Part shown: positions 1-9,160 of the stretch, one piece after another
Layout of the letters: each line of letters opens with the position of its first letter
Numbering within the stretch: position 1 is the first letter of the stretch
NCBI GenBank assembly: GCA_020631035.1
Contig: JAHDIA010000002.1
Location: 8,684-43,588 of the forward strand
Direction of reading: 5' to 3'
DNA: 34,905 nt
Source of the DNA: Chitinophagales bacterium
GTDB taxonomy: Bacteria > Bacteroidota > Bacteroidia > Chitinophagales > UBA2359
Made by a program: the position numbers and the translations under genes
The notes under the pieces: model-generated
Seen by the model: the letters and a program-made list of their open reading frames with translations, nothing else
Databases searched by the model: none
Told to the model about the DNA's origin: nothing

Positions 1-141
1 CTTACAGCCTTTTTTTACCTTTTCGGTGTTTTTCTTAACCTCCAAGGTTAATGCAGCGACTTGTTTCTCAAGTGCGGCGATACGTTCTTCAGCGGCGGTT
101 TGAACTTCGTTTTCTTTGCCGCTTTTTGTATTATCTGACAT
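1..141 (-). CDS. 5' part of a small hypothetical protein (MSDNTKSGKENEVQTAAEERIAALEKQVAALTLEVKKNTEKVKKGCK...), runs off the left edge
   Basis: ATG on the minus strand at 141, open reading frame with coiled-coil-like heptads, next gene of the capsid operon. Confidence 0.6.
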   Translation of the reverse strand, partial: MSDNTKSGKENEVQTAAEERIAALEKQVAALTLEVKKNTEKVKKGCK

Positions 142-223
142 TTGGATTTAAATTTTGATTTTGGAAATAAGAGAAGAACTTTAAATTTAAAGTCCCTCTC
201 TTTTGCTTTTCATTGTTGGGAAT

Positions 224-1273
224 TTATGCGGCTAAGTCTACGGCTGGGATGTCAAAGTTATTACTCGCATTTAATCCCAATTGATCCAAAGTTGGAATTT
301 GGTCGTTGACCAATACTAAACGTTTGTCTGGACAAGCATAACCAATGCCGCCTTTGCGGTCGTGGAAAATGCAAAGCTTTCTTTTGTTGCGCTCAACCCA
401 AAGGTTGTTCATGTCGCTTTCCATATCTGCTAGGTTGTAGATATTGTCTTTTGATGTTACAATAATGGCATCACTATCGCCAAAGCTCACCAAGGGGCAA
501 ATCTGCATATTTACACCAGGGATAAAAATTGGCTCATTTATAATTGGTGTACGGTGACGGGCAACCCAATCAACACCACAAACACCTCTTTCGAGTAAAG
601 CATCTAACAACATAAAATACACCTTGCAAGAAACCAAAGCTAAATTGAATTTCGTCTTTTTGGTTGGGTGTACTCTGTCTCTAAACATTTTCATCATATC
701 CCAAATGTTTTCCTTTGTTGGAACTCCTGTTGGGATTTCACAAAAATGCTCGGCATCAATGTGCTTACGAGTTTGGGCAAACAATCCATCCATTACATTA
801 AAAGGCGAAGATGTTGCGGCGGGATCGTCATCGTATAGTCCCCAAATAGCTGAAATGTTTGAGTAATCAACTTCCGCCTGTTGCAACATTTCAGAAATTT
901 CAAATTCTGCGATACCGAAATCATAAGGATTTGTACCATTTTGGTAAAATTGAGCTGCAAAGGTGTTTTGTTCATGTTCGCCTGGACAAATCTCACAATC
1001 CGCTTTCATTTTGCGAATAAATAAATGATGCGGTGCAATCTTAAAATCACACATTGGATTCCAGTCACACGACCATTTTTGTAAGACATGCCCCATTTTG
1101 GTATACGTCATTTCTAAAAAAGTCTTGACGTTGGGCATTAGGGTTGTGAACTTCATTAGCTCACTTTCGACTCTACACTTTCGGACCATTTGTGGTCCTT
1201 TGGTGTAGATACAAGCTCCCGACTTATTGGCTAAGTCTTTCAGCTCGGTCTGTATACTATAGTGTTGTAGCAT
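224..1273 (-). CDS. putative major capsid protein
   Basis: 349-aa ORF directly downstream of the protease/scaffold-like ORF; size and position fit a major capsid protein; identity from context only. Confidence 0.55.
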   Translation of the reverse strand: MLQHYSIQTELKDLANKSGACIYTKGPQMVRKCRVESELMKFTTLMPNVKTFLEMTYTKMGHVLQKWSCDWNPMCDFKIAPHHLFIRKMKADCEICPGEHEQNTFAAQFYQNGTNPYDFGIAEFEISEMLQQAEVDYSNISAIWGLYDDDPAATSSPFNVMDGLFAQTRKHIDAEHFCEIPTGVPTKENIWDMMKMFRDRVHPTKKTKFNLALVSCKVYFMLLDALLERGVCGVDWVARHRTPIINEPIFIPGVNMQICPLVSFGDSDAIIVTSKDNIYNLADMESDMNNLWVERNKRKLCIFHDRKGGIGYACPDKRLVLVNDQIPTLDQLGLNASNNFDIPAVDLAA

Positions 1274-1344
1274 TCGGCTATATTTTCGATGTTAAACTTG
1301 CTGTGGGTAGATTTGCCGAATGTTTATTTTATGAAGCTTAGGTT

Positions 1345-2508
1345 TTAAACTTCTGCTTTTGGTTCCTGAGCTTTTTGAGTATCTAAATGACGCTTGTATT
1401 GGGCGTCAATGCTGTTGTTCGTTTTGCTGTTTTGGACCTTTTGCGCTTCTGCCCATTGCTCCAAACTGTCAAATCCTTGAGCTAAATTCAAAACCGTTGG
1501 ATCAATGGCGGACTCAGCATTCCCGACGGCAACCTTTTGATTTGCCAATTGGGTTTGTAAATCTTTGTTGGCTTGTGTTAATTGTGCGATGGTTTGGTCG
1601 CTTTCCTTTTTTTGTTCTGCAAATTGTGTTTGCATTTGTGCCATTTGGGTTTGTAGGTTGCCCCATACCGTTGCAAACTGTTCTGATCCTGCTGCTGATG
1701 TCGTTGGTGGAGCCACTTGGGGCGGTGCTGGTGGAGTTTCCACTGGCGGCGTAATTGCTGGTCGTGTCGTTTCGTCGCTCTTACTAGAGAACAGACTTTT
1801 AAATTTATCAAAGAGCGTTTTTTCCTCTTTGGTGACTTCAATTGTTTGTGTTTGAGGTGTATCTGGCATTATATTAAAATTAAATTTACTTGAGAAATAG
1901 GCTTCGGTGTCTTCTTTCGAAAACAACGAAGTCGTTGCGGCGGGATCGTCAACAAAGTCGTTCGATAATAGTTTTTCTATTGTTGCGAATGTTTTTCGCT
2001 CCCAACTCCAATTCGGGTTCCGTACATAGGTGTTTTCGACTTTGATTCGATAGGACTGTTTGTTCCCGTCGTCGTCGTATTGGTATGGTATCCCGTGTTC
2101 AAATGCGATTGAAATCCCAAACATGTCGGGATTGTTTTTTGACATTTGGATTGTATAGTTTAGCTTTTCTTTGTTGGCACTTTGTCCGACCTCCATGTCG
2201 AGATGAATGTCGGCAGTCACATAACCTTGATGGACTTTGTAATTTTTTGAACGACCTGCAAATTGCCCGTAAGTGCCTAAGCTTCTGTACTGGTGATCGT
2301 AGCGAACTTTGATACCATTGGGCGCACTATTGCCCAATTGAGCAACCTTATTGAGGAACTCTTGTTCGACATTGACAAAGTGCCCCTTTGCCTCGCCTAC
2401 CTCTACAATTTTGACATTGTATAGGATGCCTTTTTCCTCGTCTACTCGAATAATTCGAGAGGTGACGGGCGGCGAATTGAATTGTTGTATTGTTTGTGTT
2501 TGTGGCAT
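1345..2508 (-). CDS. putative prohead protease / scaffold fusion
   Basis: N-terminal globular region then P-rich linker and Q-rich coiled coil (LTQANKDLQTQLANQK); precedes capsid ORF. The track start at 2517 is TTG; ATG (MPQTQ) lies at 2508. Confidence 0.55.
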   Translation of the reverse strand: MPQTQTIQQFNSPPVTSRIIRVDEEKGILYNVKIVEVGEAKGHFVNVEQEFLNKVAQLGNSAPNGIKVRYDHQYRSLGTYGQFAGRSKNYKVHQGYVTADIHLDMEVGQSANKEKLNYTIQMSKNNPDMFGISIAFEHGIPYQYDDDGNKQSYRIKVENTYVRNPNWSWERKTFATIEKLLSNDFVDDPAATTSLFSKEDTEAYFSSKFNFNIMPDTPQTQTIEVTKEEKTLFDKFKSLFSSKSDETTRPAITPPVETPPAPPQVAPPTTSAAGSEQFATVWGNLQTQMAQMQTQFAEQKKESDQTIAQLTQANKDLQTQLANQKVAVGNAESAIDPTVLNLAQGFDSLEQWAEAQKVQNSKTNNSIDAQYKRHLDTQKAQEPKAEV

Positions 2509-2517
2509 TGAGTACAA

Positions 2518-4218
2518 TTATTCAGCGCAAAAGAATTCGATTAATATGTCATCCTTGAGTTGGATATTGTGAGTTGTACCCTCAAACTCCAATTCGAGGA
2601 TTGCTTCTGATTCAAAAAACAAATAACTCAAGGGGTTGATACTGCTGGTTGAACTATAATCAAATGGACCTTCGGTTGTAATAGGAGAAAAAACAGGTAT
2701 ATAAGGAATAGGGACGCCATTCACACTTGGGGTATAATTTGTAATAGTTGAACTAAGGGCATTTGCGACTTGGTTGGTAATTGTTGATTCAACATTAAGG
2801 TCACAAACTCGCCCAAATACAAATGAGGGGAATTCATTCCAATTAAATGTGTTTGTTATTAACATTTCACCAGTACCCAAAATATCGGGATATATTACAG
2901 CATCTATTTCGACAACATCACCGTTATTGGTGTATATATCGCCCTTCAAGATATATGGAGTATTAGGAGGTGTAATAAGTCCAATTCCTGTAACAACACC
3001 CGATTGTGTTGTCGCATCAACAGTTTTTTGTAATACATTTCCATTCAGGTCGCATAACTGTATGACTGTTGAATCTACGATTGTAATTGTAGCGGGAATA
3101 ACACCAACAGTAACACTATAATTAAGTATACCATCCGCTTCGTCATAAGAGGCAGCAATTGAGGGACTTAATCCATATTCAACCTGAACCCTAAGCGGTT
3201 CGTCAGGGCAACAGCTCAACGGCTGAGGACAAACGACCTCTAACCAAAACACTGTCTCACCACATAAATCGGTAATTATAGTGAACTCATATATACCAAC
3301 GTCATTGGCGGCTGGAATAACTACAATTAAGCCACTCGGACTGACTTCTATAGGGCTGCACTCGCCTAATTCATTACAAAAACCAGCTTTAATGATCTCG
3401 GTTTGGAGTCCATTACAATCGGCGATTCCTATGTAATATTCAAGATCACATTGTAATTGAAAGGTATCATTGTTTGCAACCAAGGTATCATTACCATTCA
3501 AATGATCCAATACAAAAGGCATACAGCTTGTACAAGCTGTTGTATCTATACAAACACCCGCCTCGCAAATTGAATCTATACCACAAACAACAGTGTCACA
3601 CGGGAGCAAACATTCACCTATTAGGCAAAATTCACCCTCAGCACAAACAACAGTATCACAAGGGTCAACACAAGCACCATCCACACAAATCGAATCATTA
3701 GTGCAAACAAGTGCCTCACAAGGATCAACAAAGTCAATACTGAACACACACTTTTTACCGTGACAATTCATTGTCGTAATGTAGTATTCGACAACCAAAT
3801 CGTCACCAAATTCGATACCGCCATCGCCATTGGCGACAAATACCGAGTCGCCTAGCTCCGTCATACTTACCGTATGAATTGCGTCGGCAAAATCGCCCGC
3901 ACCACTGTACAAATTGATAGTCGTTTGGATAAAACCATCAGTAACTGGTACCGAATCTAAATTGTAAAAAATGATAGTGTCGGGAATGCCACCAGTGTCG
4001 GGAACTTCTACAATGCCCGCCCCTACTCCGTCGAAATCACATTCGGGAATTGAGAAGGGAAGGTCACAGCTCAACGAGTCACAAGAAAAGTTAAAGCACC
4101 CCCCGCAGGTGTGCCATGTTGGTTGGGCTTGTGTTGTTGTTTCTTGAGCCGTGACCTTAATGCCCAAAAGAGCAAACAATAAAATTGCTATGATGTATTT
4201 ATAGGTGTGTCGTGTCAT
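2518..4218 (-). CDS. secreted Cys-rich repeat protein
   Basis: N-terminal signal peptide (YIIAILLFALLGIKVTAQE) and tandem CxxxxCxxxxxCxxGxCxxPC-like repeats (CTNDSICVDGACVDPCDTVVCAEGEFCLIGECLLPCDTVVCG...). Confidence 0.7.
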   Translation of the reverse strand: MTRHTYKYIIAILLFALLGIKVTAQETTTQAQPTWHTCGGCFNFSCDSLSCDLPFSIPECDFDGVGAGIVEVPDTGGIPDTIIFYNLDSVPVTDGFIQTTINLYSGAGDFADAIHTVSMTELGDSVFVANGDGGIEFGDDLVVEYYITTMNCHGKKCVFSIDFVDPCEALVCTNDSICVDGACVDPCDTVVCAEGEFCLIGECLLPCDTVVCGIDSICEAGVCIDTTACTSCMPFVLDHLNGNDTLVANNDTFQLQCDLEYYIGIADCNGLQTEIIKAGFCNELGECSPIEVSPSGLIVVIPAANDVGIYEFTIITDLCGETVFWLEVVCPQPLSCCPDEPLRVQVEYGLSPSIAASYDEADGILNYSVTVGVIPATITIVDSTVIQLCDLNGNVLQKTVDATTQSGVVTGIGLITPPNTPYILKGDIYTNNGDVVEIDAVIYPDILGTGEMLITNTFNWNEFPSFVFGRVCDLNVESTITNQVANALSSTITNYTPSVNGVPIPYIPVFSPITTEGPFDYSSTSSINPLSYLFFESEAILELEFEGTTHNIQLKDDILIEFFCAE

Positions 4219-4273
4219 TTCTTCAAATTATGACACAAGTATAAATCACAAGGGAATTGAAAAAAACGACAAT

Positions 4274-4783
4274 TTATTTTTTATTGATTCGGCGGTTTGG
4301 TTGAGGGCCTTTGTATCGCTCCCAAATTTTTTGGGATGTTTTCAAAGGGAGTATGTCTTCGTCAATGTCATATAGATCATAAAAGCCGAATATTGCTTCG
4401 TCAACTGAGTAGCGTTTACCTTCTCTTTTTTCTTGGCTGGTAATCGCCCGAATATGAGCGCACAGTTCGGCACAAAATAAATCATACATCCATTTTTCAA
4501 TTGACTTTACAAAGGAGGGGTTTTCTCGCCAAACGTTGTATTGTTTTACAGACACACACAAGCAAAGACTGTCGCTTCTTTGTAGGATTTTTTGATTGTT
4601 CGTAACAATCAAATCAAAGTCTCGAATGTAGTTCGGGACAAACTGTAAAGCGGTTGAAATACTCGTCCGTTTTCGTACTTCTATTTGTTTGCCGAATCGT
4701 CCTTGTAAGTATGCTTTGAGGTAGGGTTTGACTTCAAAATATATTTTGTGTGTCAAATTTGTCACGGTTTTTGAGTCATTCAT
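4274..4783 (-). CDS. hypothetical protein
   Basis: 169-aa ORF in the minus-strand gene run; no recognised motif. Confidence 0.5.
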   Translation of the reverse strand: MNDSKTVTNLTHKIYFEVKPYLKAYLQGRFGKQIEVRKRTSISTALQFVPNYIRDFDLIVTNNQKILQRSDSLCLCVSVKQYNVWRENPSFVKSIEKWMYDLFCAELCAHIRAITSQEKREGKRYSVDEAIFGFYDLYDIDEDILPLKTSQKIWERYKGPQPNRRINKK

Positions 4784-4838
4784 ATAAGAAAAATAAATCT
4801 TATTTATTTAACTATTTGAAAACACAAAAATTATACAA

Positions 4839-6104
4839 ATGAACCTACGAAACGGAATCTTATTAATAGCTTTGATTACGGCCGCAATTGGTTTGATTGA
4901 AGTAAACAACCGAGCGAGCGAGCGAGCGGCCAAAATAGAGGAACGCTTCAAAGCTGCCGTAATCGCTGCCGCCCCCACTGGACAACTCGAATACTTTGCT
5001 TTTCCCAATAGCGAGGACTATTCCAATATACCACAAGATCCCAAAAACCCAATCAACAAACCAAAGGTCGAACTCGGTCGAATTATCATTCAATCGAAAT
5101 ATACAGGTATCAAACCAATGAACAACGCTGGTTACGGCTTGTACAATTGTGTGATTTGCCACCACGACGGCCACGGTTTCACCAACCCAACAGATGTTCC
5201 ATTGGGAGACGGCGGCATCATTTTTGGCGATACTGTTGTCCGTAATCCCTACTATACAGAGGACTCACTTTGCGACCTGTCAACCCTCAAGGCTTCGACT
5301 TTTCTTAACATCGCATATTCGGACCTTGTGTTGTGGTCGGGAATGCTAGGATACGAGGGCGCAAATTCGGGCATTGACTTTGACCAATTGGCTCATTTTG
5401 AGCATCCTAAGCAGTTGAACGACCTTGAGTTCAAAGGTCCAGAACTTCAGGCATTCGGGGCGGGTGTAATGGCTCACCGATTTATATTTGATCCTACGGA
5501 CGAGCTGACAAAGGACTCATATATCGGTAAGCTGTTTTATCTTGCTTTTCCCAACGACCCCCACCCTATCAATGACATTAATGCAGGTCTAGCAATTGCC
5601 GCTTTTGAGCGAACCGTATTGGCAAACGAAGCACCTTTCCAAAAATGGCTCGCTGGTGATAAGAATGCCTTATCTGAAACCGATAAGCGAAACGGGCTTC
5701 ATTTCTTCAAATCTTGTGCGACTTCGGGTTGCCACAATTCGCCCGCTTTTGGGAACGATAGCGAATTTCACAATTTCGATTTTCCGAATATGTGGGATTG
5801 TTACGATCTCGTAGAATACGACGAAGCTGCCGCAAATGGTCGCTTTATTGTGACGGGCGACTCGTCCGATATTGGCAAATACAAAGTACCTCAATTGTAT
5901 AATGTAAGTGACCATGAGTGCTGGGGGCATTCGTGTTGTTACGACGATATGGATGCCATTGTACAGGCACACAATTATAACCTAGAATTTTCATATTTGA
6001 AAAAATGTAACAACTTTGTAACAGTCGCTTTACGTGATCCAAACCTCAGCCGTTACACCAAAACACAAGGCGAAAAAACAGACGCTGAACTACTGTTACA
6101 CTAG
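4839..6104 (+). CDS. di-haem cytochrome c peroxidase-like (MauG/CcpA family) protein
   Basis: N-terminal hydrophobic signal/anchor; canonical CxxCH (CVICHH) plus a second, CX4CH motif (CATSGCH) followed by N-S-P-A-F; overall di-haem peroxidase layout. Confidence 0.75.
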   Translation: MNLRNGILLIALITAAIGLIEVNNRASERAAKIEERFKAAVIAAAPTGQLEYFAFPNSEDYSNIPQDPKNPINKPKVELGRIIIQSKYTGIKPMNNAGYGLYNCVICHHDGHGFTNPTDVPLGDGGIIFGDTVVRNPYYTEDSLCDLSTLKASTFLNIAYSDLVLWSGMLGYEGANSGIDFDQLAHFEHPKQLNDLEFKGPELQAFGAGVMAHRFIFDPTDELTKDSYIGKLFYLAFPNDPHPINDINAGLAIAAFERTVLANEAPFQKWLAGDKNALSETDKRNGLHFFKSCATSGCHNSPAFGNDSEFHNFDFPNMWDCYDLVEYDEAAANGRFIVTGDSSDIGKYKVPQLYNVSDHECWGHSCCYDDMDAIVQAHNYNLEFSYLKKCNNFVTVALRDPNLSRYTKTQGEKTDAELLLH

Positions 6105-6190
6105 CTGTTACCACTGCTGTTTTTTTGAGTGTTACTTCTACTGTTACAAGTTGTTACCAAAACCGTTGGTAACGCTTTTGGTAACAGCAA

Positions 6191-6226
6191 AAAACCCCTG
6201 TTATCACTAAGGATAACAGGGGTTTT
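6191..6226. terminator. bidirectional intrinsic terminator between convergent genes
   Basis: AAAACCCCTGTTATC-actaag-GATAACAGGGGTTTT. Confidence 0.85.
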
Positions 6227-6264
6227 GTGTAACAGCAATAGGGGAGTGTTACTCCCGTGTAACA

Positions 6265-6630
6265 CTATGTCGTTTTTGCTGTTTTTGGAAGTGTTTCAAC
6301 TTCGGTGTATGGCTGGTATCTTTTGTTTTCAAATGCCATTTGTAACAGTAATACTACTTGTTCATTATCGTCTATCATTTTCTGACTTGCATCCATTATT
6401 TTCTTGACTTGATCGTCCCATACTTCAACAGCGACATTCTCTACATCAACAGGTAATTCGTCATCTATAGGTCTTAAATATGTTTCTCGAAAATGATATA
6501 ATTTCAAGCTATTTTCTTTGAAAATATTCAGACATTGCTCTACGTGGTCACGCCAAAAATGAGCAGTATTGACGGTTCCGAATTTTTCGTTTGCATTTGT
6601 AACTTGAGGGCTTATATTTATTAATTTCAT
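6265..6630 (-). CDS. hypothetical protein
   Basis: 121-aa ORF downstream of 6662..7375 on the same strand. Confidence 0.5.
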   Translation of the reverse strand: MKLINISPQVTNANEKFGTVNTAHFWRDHVEQCLNIFKENSLKLYHFRETYLRPIDDELPVDVENVAVEVWDDQVKKIMDASQKMIDDNEQVVLLLQMAFENKRYQPYTEVETLPKTAKTT

Positions 6631-6661
6631 CTTTTTACGTTTTTGAAGGGTTAAGAAAGTC

Positions 6662-7375
6662 TTATTTGTTTTTGTTTTTCTTCTTAGTCTTGGTTTTCTT
6701 CTTAGGCTTGCTTTTTGATTTCGCCTTGGTCTTAGGCTTTTCCGAATCTACAGGAGCAGGCTTAACAGATGAATTTGGTGTTACTATATCAATATAGTTT
6801 GTTTGTGCATCTATAGCCCATTGTATGGCCTTGAAAACTTGAATCAAGGTCGCTAATTGACCTATTTGGTATTTTCGGGTATAGTAACACTTATCTGAAA
6901 AATAAATATTCTTTATTTTCCAAAAAAGAAACAAAGCAAAATCCTTACAATAATTTTTCCCATACATATCAATGAGGTTCTCGTGTATACTTTTGTCACA
7001 CAAAAAAGGGGGGTATGTAGGTCCGTTGTATAGACCGAAAGTTGATATGTTAGTGTTCAATATTTCCCCATATCCTAAGTCAAATTTATGTATCAATATC
7101 ATTAGTTGTGATATACACAACAAATAATGATTTTCGGCACATACTTCTAAATGTGGAATATCACGAGAATCATTGTCGAAATGCAACATGTTGATTACAT
7201 TTTGAATGTCGGCAAGATAGTTGTCATTCAAAAATCCTTTGACATTTTTTTTGATCTTATACGTGAGATTAAACGTTTTTTCTCTGTCGAGAATGGAAAT
7301 TCCTAATTCTTTTAGGGATTTGGTGAGAACAGGGGGCGACATTGCCCACTTTTTTAGATCATTTCTTTTGCTCAT
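6662..7375 (-). CDS. hypothetical protein with Lys-rich C-terminal tail, downstream of ncRNA C
   Basis: 237-aa ORF ending ...KPKTKAKSKSKPKKKTKTKKKNKNK; start codon overlaps motif X3 of element C. Confidence 0.6.
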   Translation of the reverse strand: MSKRNDLKKWAMSPPVLTKSLKELGISILDREKTFNLTYKIKKNVKGFLNDNYLADIQNVINMLHFDNDSRDIPHLEVCAENHYLLCISQLMILIHKFDLGYGEILNTNISTFGLYNGPTYPPFLCDKSIHENLIDMYGKNYCKDFALFLFWKIKNIYFSDKCYYTRKYQIGQLATLIQVFKAIQWAIDAQTNYIDIVTPNSSVKPAPVDSEKPKTKAKSKSKPKKKTKTKKKNKNK

Positions 7376-7393
7376 TTTATGAAAGTTGAAGTT

Positions 7394-7590
7394 AAAAAAT
7401 AGCCTAGCATGTAGGCTTAGTTCAGTTTGAGCAAAAGAACTGTGATTTCAACCTTGTACGAAAACAAGGAAAGAACTCAACCTAACACACTAGACCATAT
7501 CTTCAAATCATAAAGATATAATCAAATTCAATATTTAAAGTAAGAAAATTTCGACACAAAGTACGAAATCAACTTATTCTTTTGCTCAAT
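7394..7590 (-). ncRNA. candidate ncRNA C (X/X'/X3 class)
   Basis: Minus-strand TATCTTTG (7592-7599) followed by X1 TTGAGCAAAAGAA (7577-7589); perfect antisense TTCTTTTGCTCAA (7427-7439 on + is TTGAGCAAAAGAA); extra TGATTTC/GAAATCA pairing; terminator AGCCTA-catgc-TAGGCT-ATTTTTT (7394-7417). Confidence 0.65.
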
Positions 7591-7591
7591 A

Positions 7592-7599
7592 CAAAGATA
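7592..7599 (-). promoter_or_regulatory. Bacteroidota-type -7 element TATCTTTG for ncRNA C
   Basis: TAnnTTTG consensus immediately 5' of X1; -33 element weak. Confidence 0.5.
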
Positions 7600-7762
7600 G
7601 TTAATAAAATGATAACAATCAATATTTAAACTGAAAAACGACCAATAAAATTGATTTTTTTGGGAGCAAATGGGGTATACTTCGTCGCTACTTGTGTACC
7701 CGCTATCCGCCATACATGGTATGTGCTTCTATCGGGGCTATTTTAGGGCGCACACTCACAAA

Positions 7763-7858
7763 AAACAGAAAGTCGGCTAATCAATAGCCGACTTTCCAAG
7801 CTTATAACAGTCATTCAAATTTGAGGAACAATGATTCAAATTTGAATTTCAAATATAC
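7763..7858 (-). ncRNA. candidate short transcript under TTCAAATTTGAA-type operators
   Basis: Minus-strand TATATTTG (7851-7858), TTCAAATTTGAA palindromes, then GAAAGTCGGCTA-ttgat-TAGCCGACTTTC hairpin (7768-7796) followed by a T-rich run (TGTTTTTTG). Confidence 0.35.
7768..7796 (-). terminator. intrinsic terminator
   Basis: 12-bp perfect stem, 5-nt loop, T-run on minus strand. Confidence 0.7.
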
Positions 7859-8127
7859 AAAACATTTCTCAACTTATATAAATGCAGACACAAAAAAACC
7901 AGCCGAAACTGGTGTTTCGCCTGGCGCATTTTGTTAGGCCGAAGCCATCTATATCTAATGTAAAGATACGAAAAAAGCCCCAAAAGAGTTCCCTTTGAGG
8001 CTTTTATAATGAGCTTTTTCGGCTCGGAATTCACTAAACCAAAACTATTATGAATAAAACTTAATACACAAAAAGTATTGCAAATACTATGCCTAAGTTT
8101 TCTTATTTGAAAGAATTATATTAAGTT

Positions 8128-8556
8128 TCAATTCTTCAAACTCCTAAGCAATAGTTTATTTTTAGCCTTAGAGCATATAGTTTCATTCAAAGAAAAAAAA
8201 GAAGGGCTTGGACCATCATTGTATTCAACACCATCCCAAATCCCTCGTGAATCTTTATACATGATAAGATAGTCTTGAGGGTCGATATTTTCGTCTATTC
8301 TAATATCATATAACACCGACCACATATCATTTGTAACTGATTTGTAACCACCAAGGTCTTGAATCATTATTATACTACCCTCAATAGAATAAGTATAATT
8401 AGAACGATTAGCAAAAATGTTCAACTGGGCATCATTTTTTGATTTTAAGTTCTTTTGTTTTATACGGCAAACTGGACCGATTCCATGTTCCATTGAAACT
8501 GGGTTACTTAGTCTCTTACCGCAAATAGAACATTGATAATGTTTTAAGTTATTCAT
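8128..8556 (-). CDS. small zinc-ribbon protein (CSICGKRLSNPVSMEHGIGPVC; DUF6011-like)
   Basis: CxxC...GIGPxC motif in the N-terminus of a 142-aa ORF. Confidence 0.6.
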   Translation of the reverse strand: MNNLKHYQCSICGKRLSNPVSMEHGIGPVCRIKQKNLKSKNDAQLNIFANRSNYTYSIEGSIIMIQDLGGYKSVTNDMWSVLYDIRIDENIDPQDYLIMYKDSRGIWDGVEYNDGPSPSFFSLNETICSKAKNKLLLRSLKN

Positions 8557-8677
8557 GAAAAAGTATATTAAAGGTTAAAAAAGCGTCGGATGAGCGGGCG
8601 GTTGCACGCTTGTACGAAGCCCAAAGCATGCGCTGGCTAACCAGTACAAGCGTCGCCACATTTTAAAGGTTTAAAAA

Positions 8678-8863
8678 TTATATATCTAAAGGATCAAATT
8701 CATAAGAAAAAAAATCTCTTAGCTCAGATATAGCCGAATTATTATTCATCATTAGCAAATGAGATATGCATCGAATTACTTTTGATAACAGGTATAGGCA
8801 AATACCAACAATATAAGCGATTAAGTATAGAGGTATTAATAATGTTAATATTTTTTTTTGCAT
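8678..8863 (-). CDS. small membrane protein, copy 1
   Basis: 61 aa, ATG start, hydrophobic segment LTLLIPLYLIAYIVGICLYLL; duplicated at 8975..9160. Confidence 0.5.
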   Translation of the reverse strand: MQKKILTLLIPLYLIAYIVGICLYLLSKVIRCISHLLMMNNNSAISELRDFFSYEFDPLDI

Positions 8864-8974
8864 AAAAAAAGTTTAAAAAGCGTCGGACGAGCGGGCGGTT
8901 GAACGCTTGTACGAAGCCCAAAGCATGCGCTGGCTAACCAGTACAAGCGTCGCCACATTTTAAAGGTTTAAAAA

Positions 8975-9160
8975 TTATATATCTAAAGGATCAAATTCAT
9001 AAGAAAAAAAATCTCTTAGCTCAGATATAGCCGAATTATTATTCATCATTAGCAAATGAGATATGCATCGAATTACTTTTGATAACAGGTATAGGCAAAT
9101 ACCAACAATATAAGCGATTAAGTATAGAGGTATTAATAATGTTAATATTTTTTTTTGCAT
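8975..9160 (-). CDS. small membrane protein, copy 2 (identical)
   Basis: Identical translation to 8678..8863. Confidence 0.5.
   Translation of the reverse strand: MQKKILTLLIPLYLIAYIVGICLYLLSKVIRCISHLLMMNNNSAISELRDFFSYEFDPLDI

Noticed and set aside
7528-7713. Minus-strand ORF 7528..7713 (61 aa)
   Set aside because: Overlaps the promoter and 5' half of ncRNA C; no convincing coding signal
7849-8034. Minus-strand ORF 7849..8034
   Set aside because: Short, overlaps hairpins and operator-like palindromes; no support
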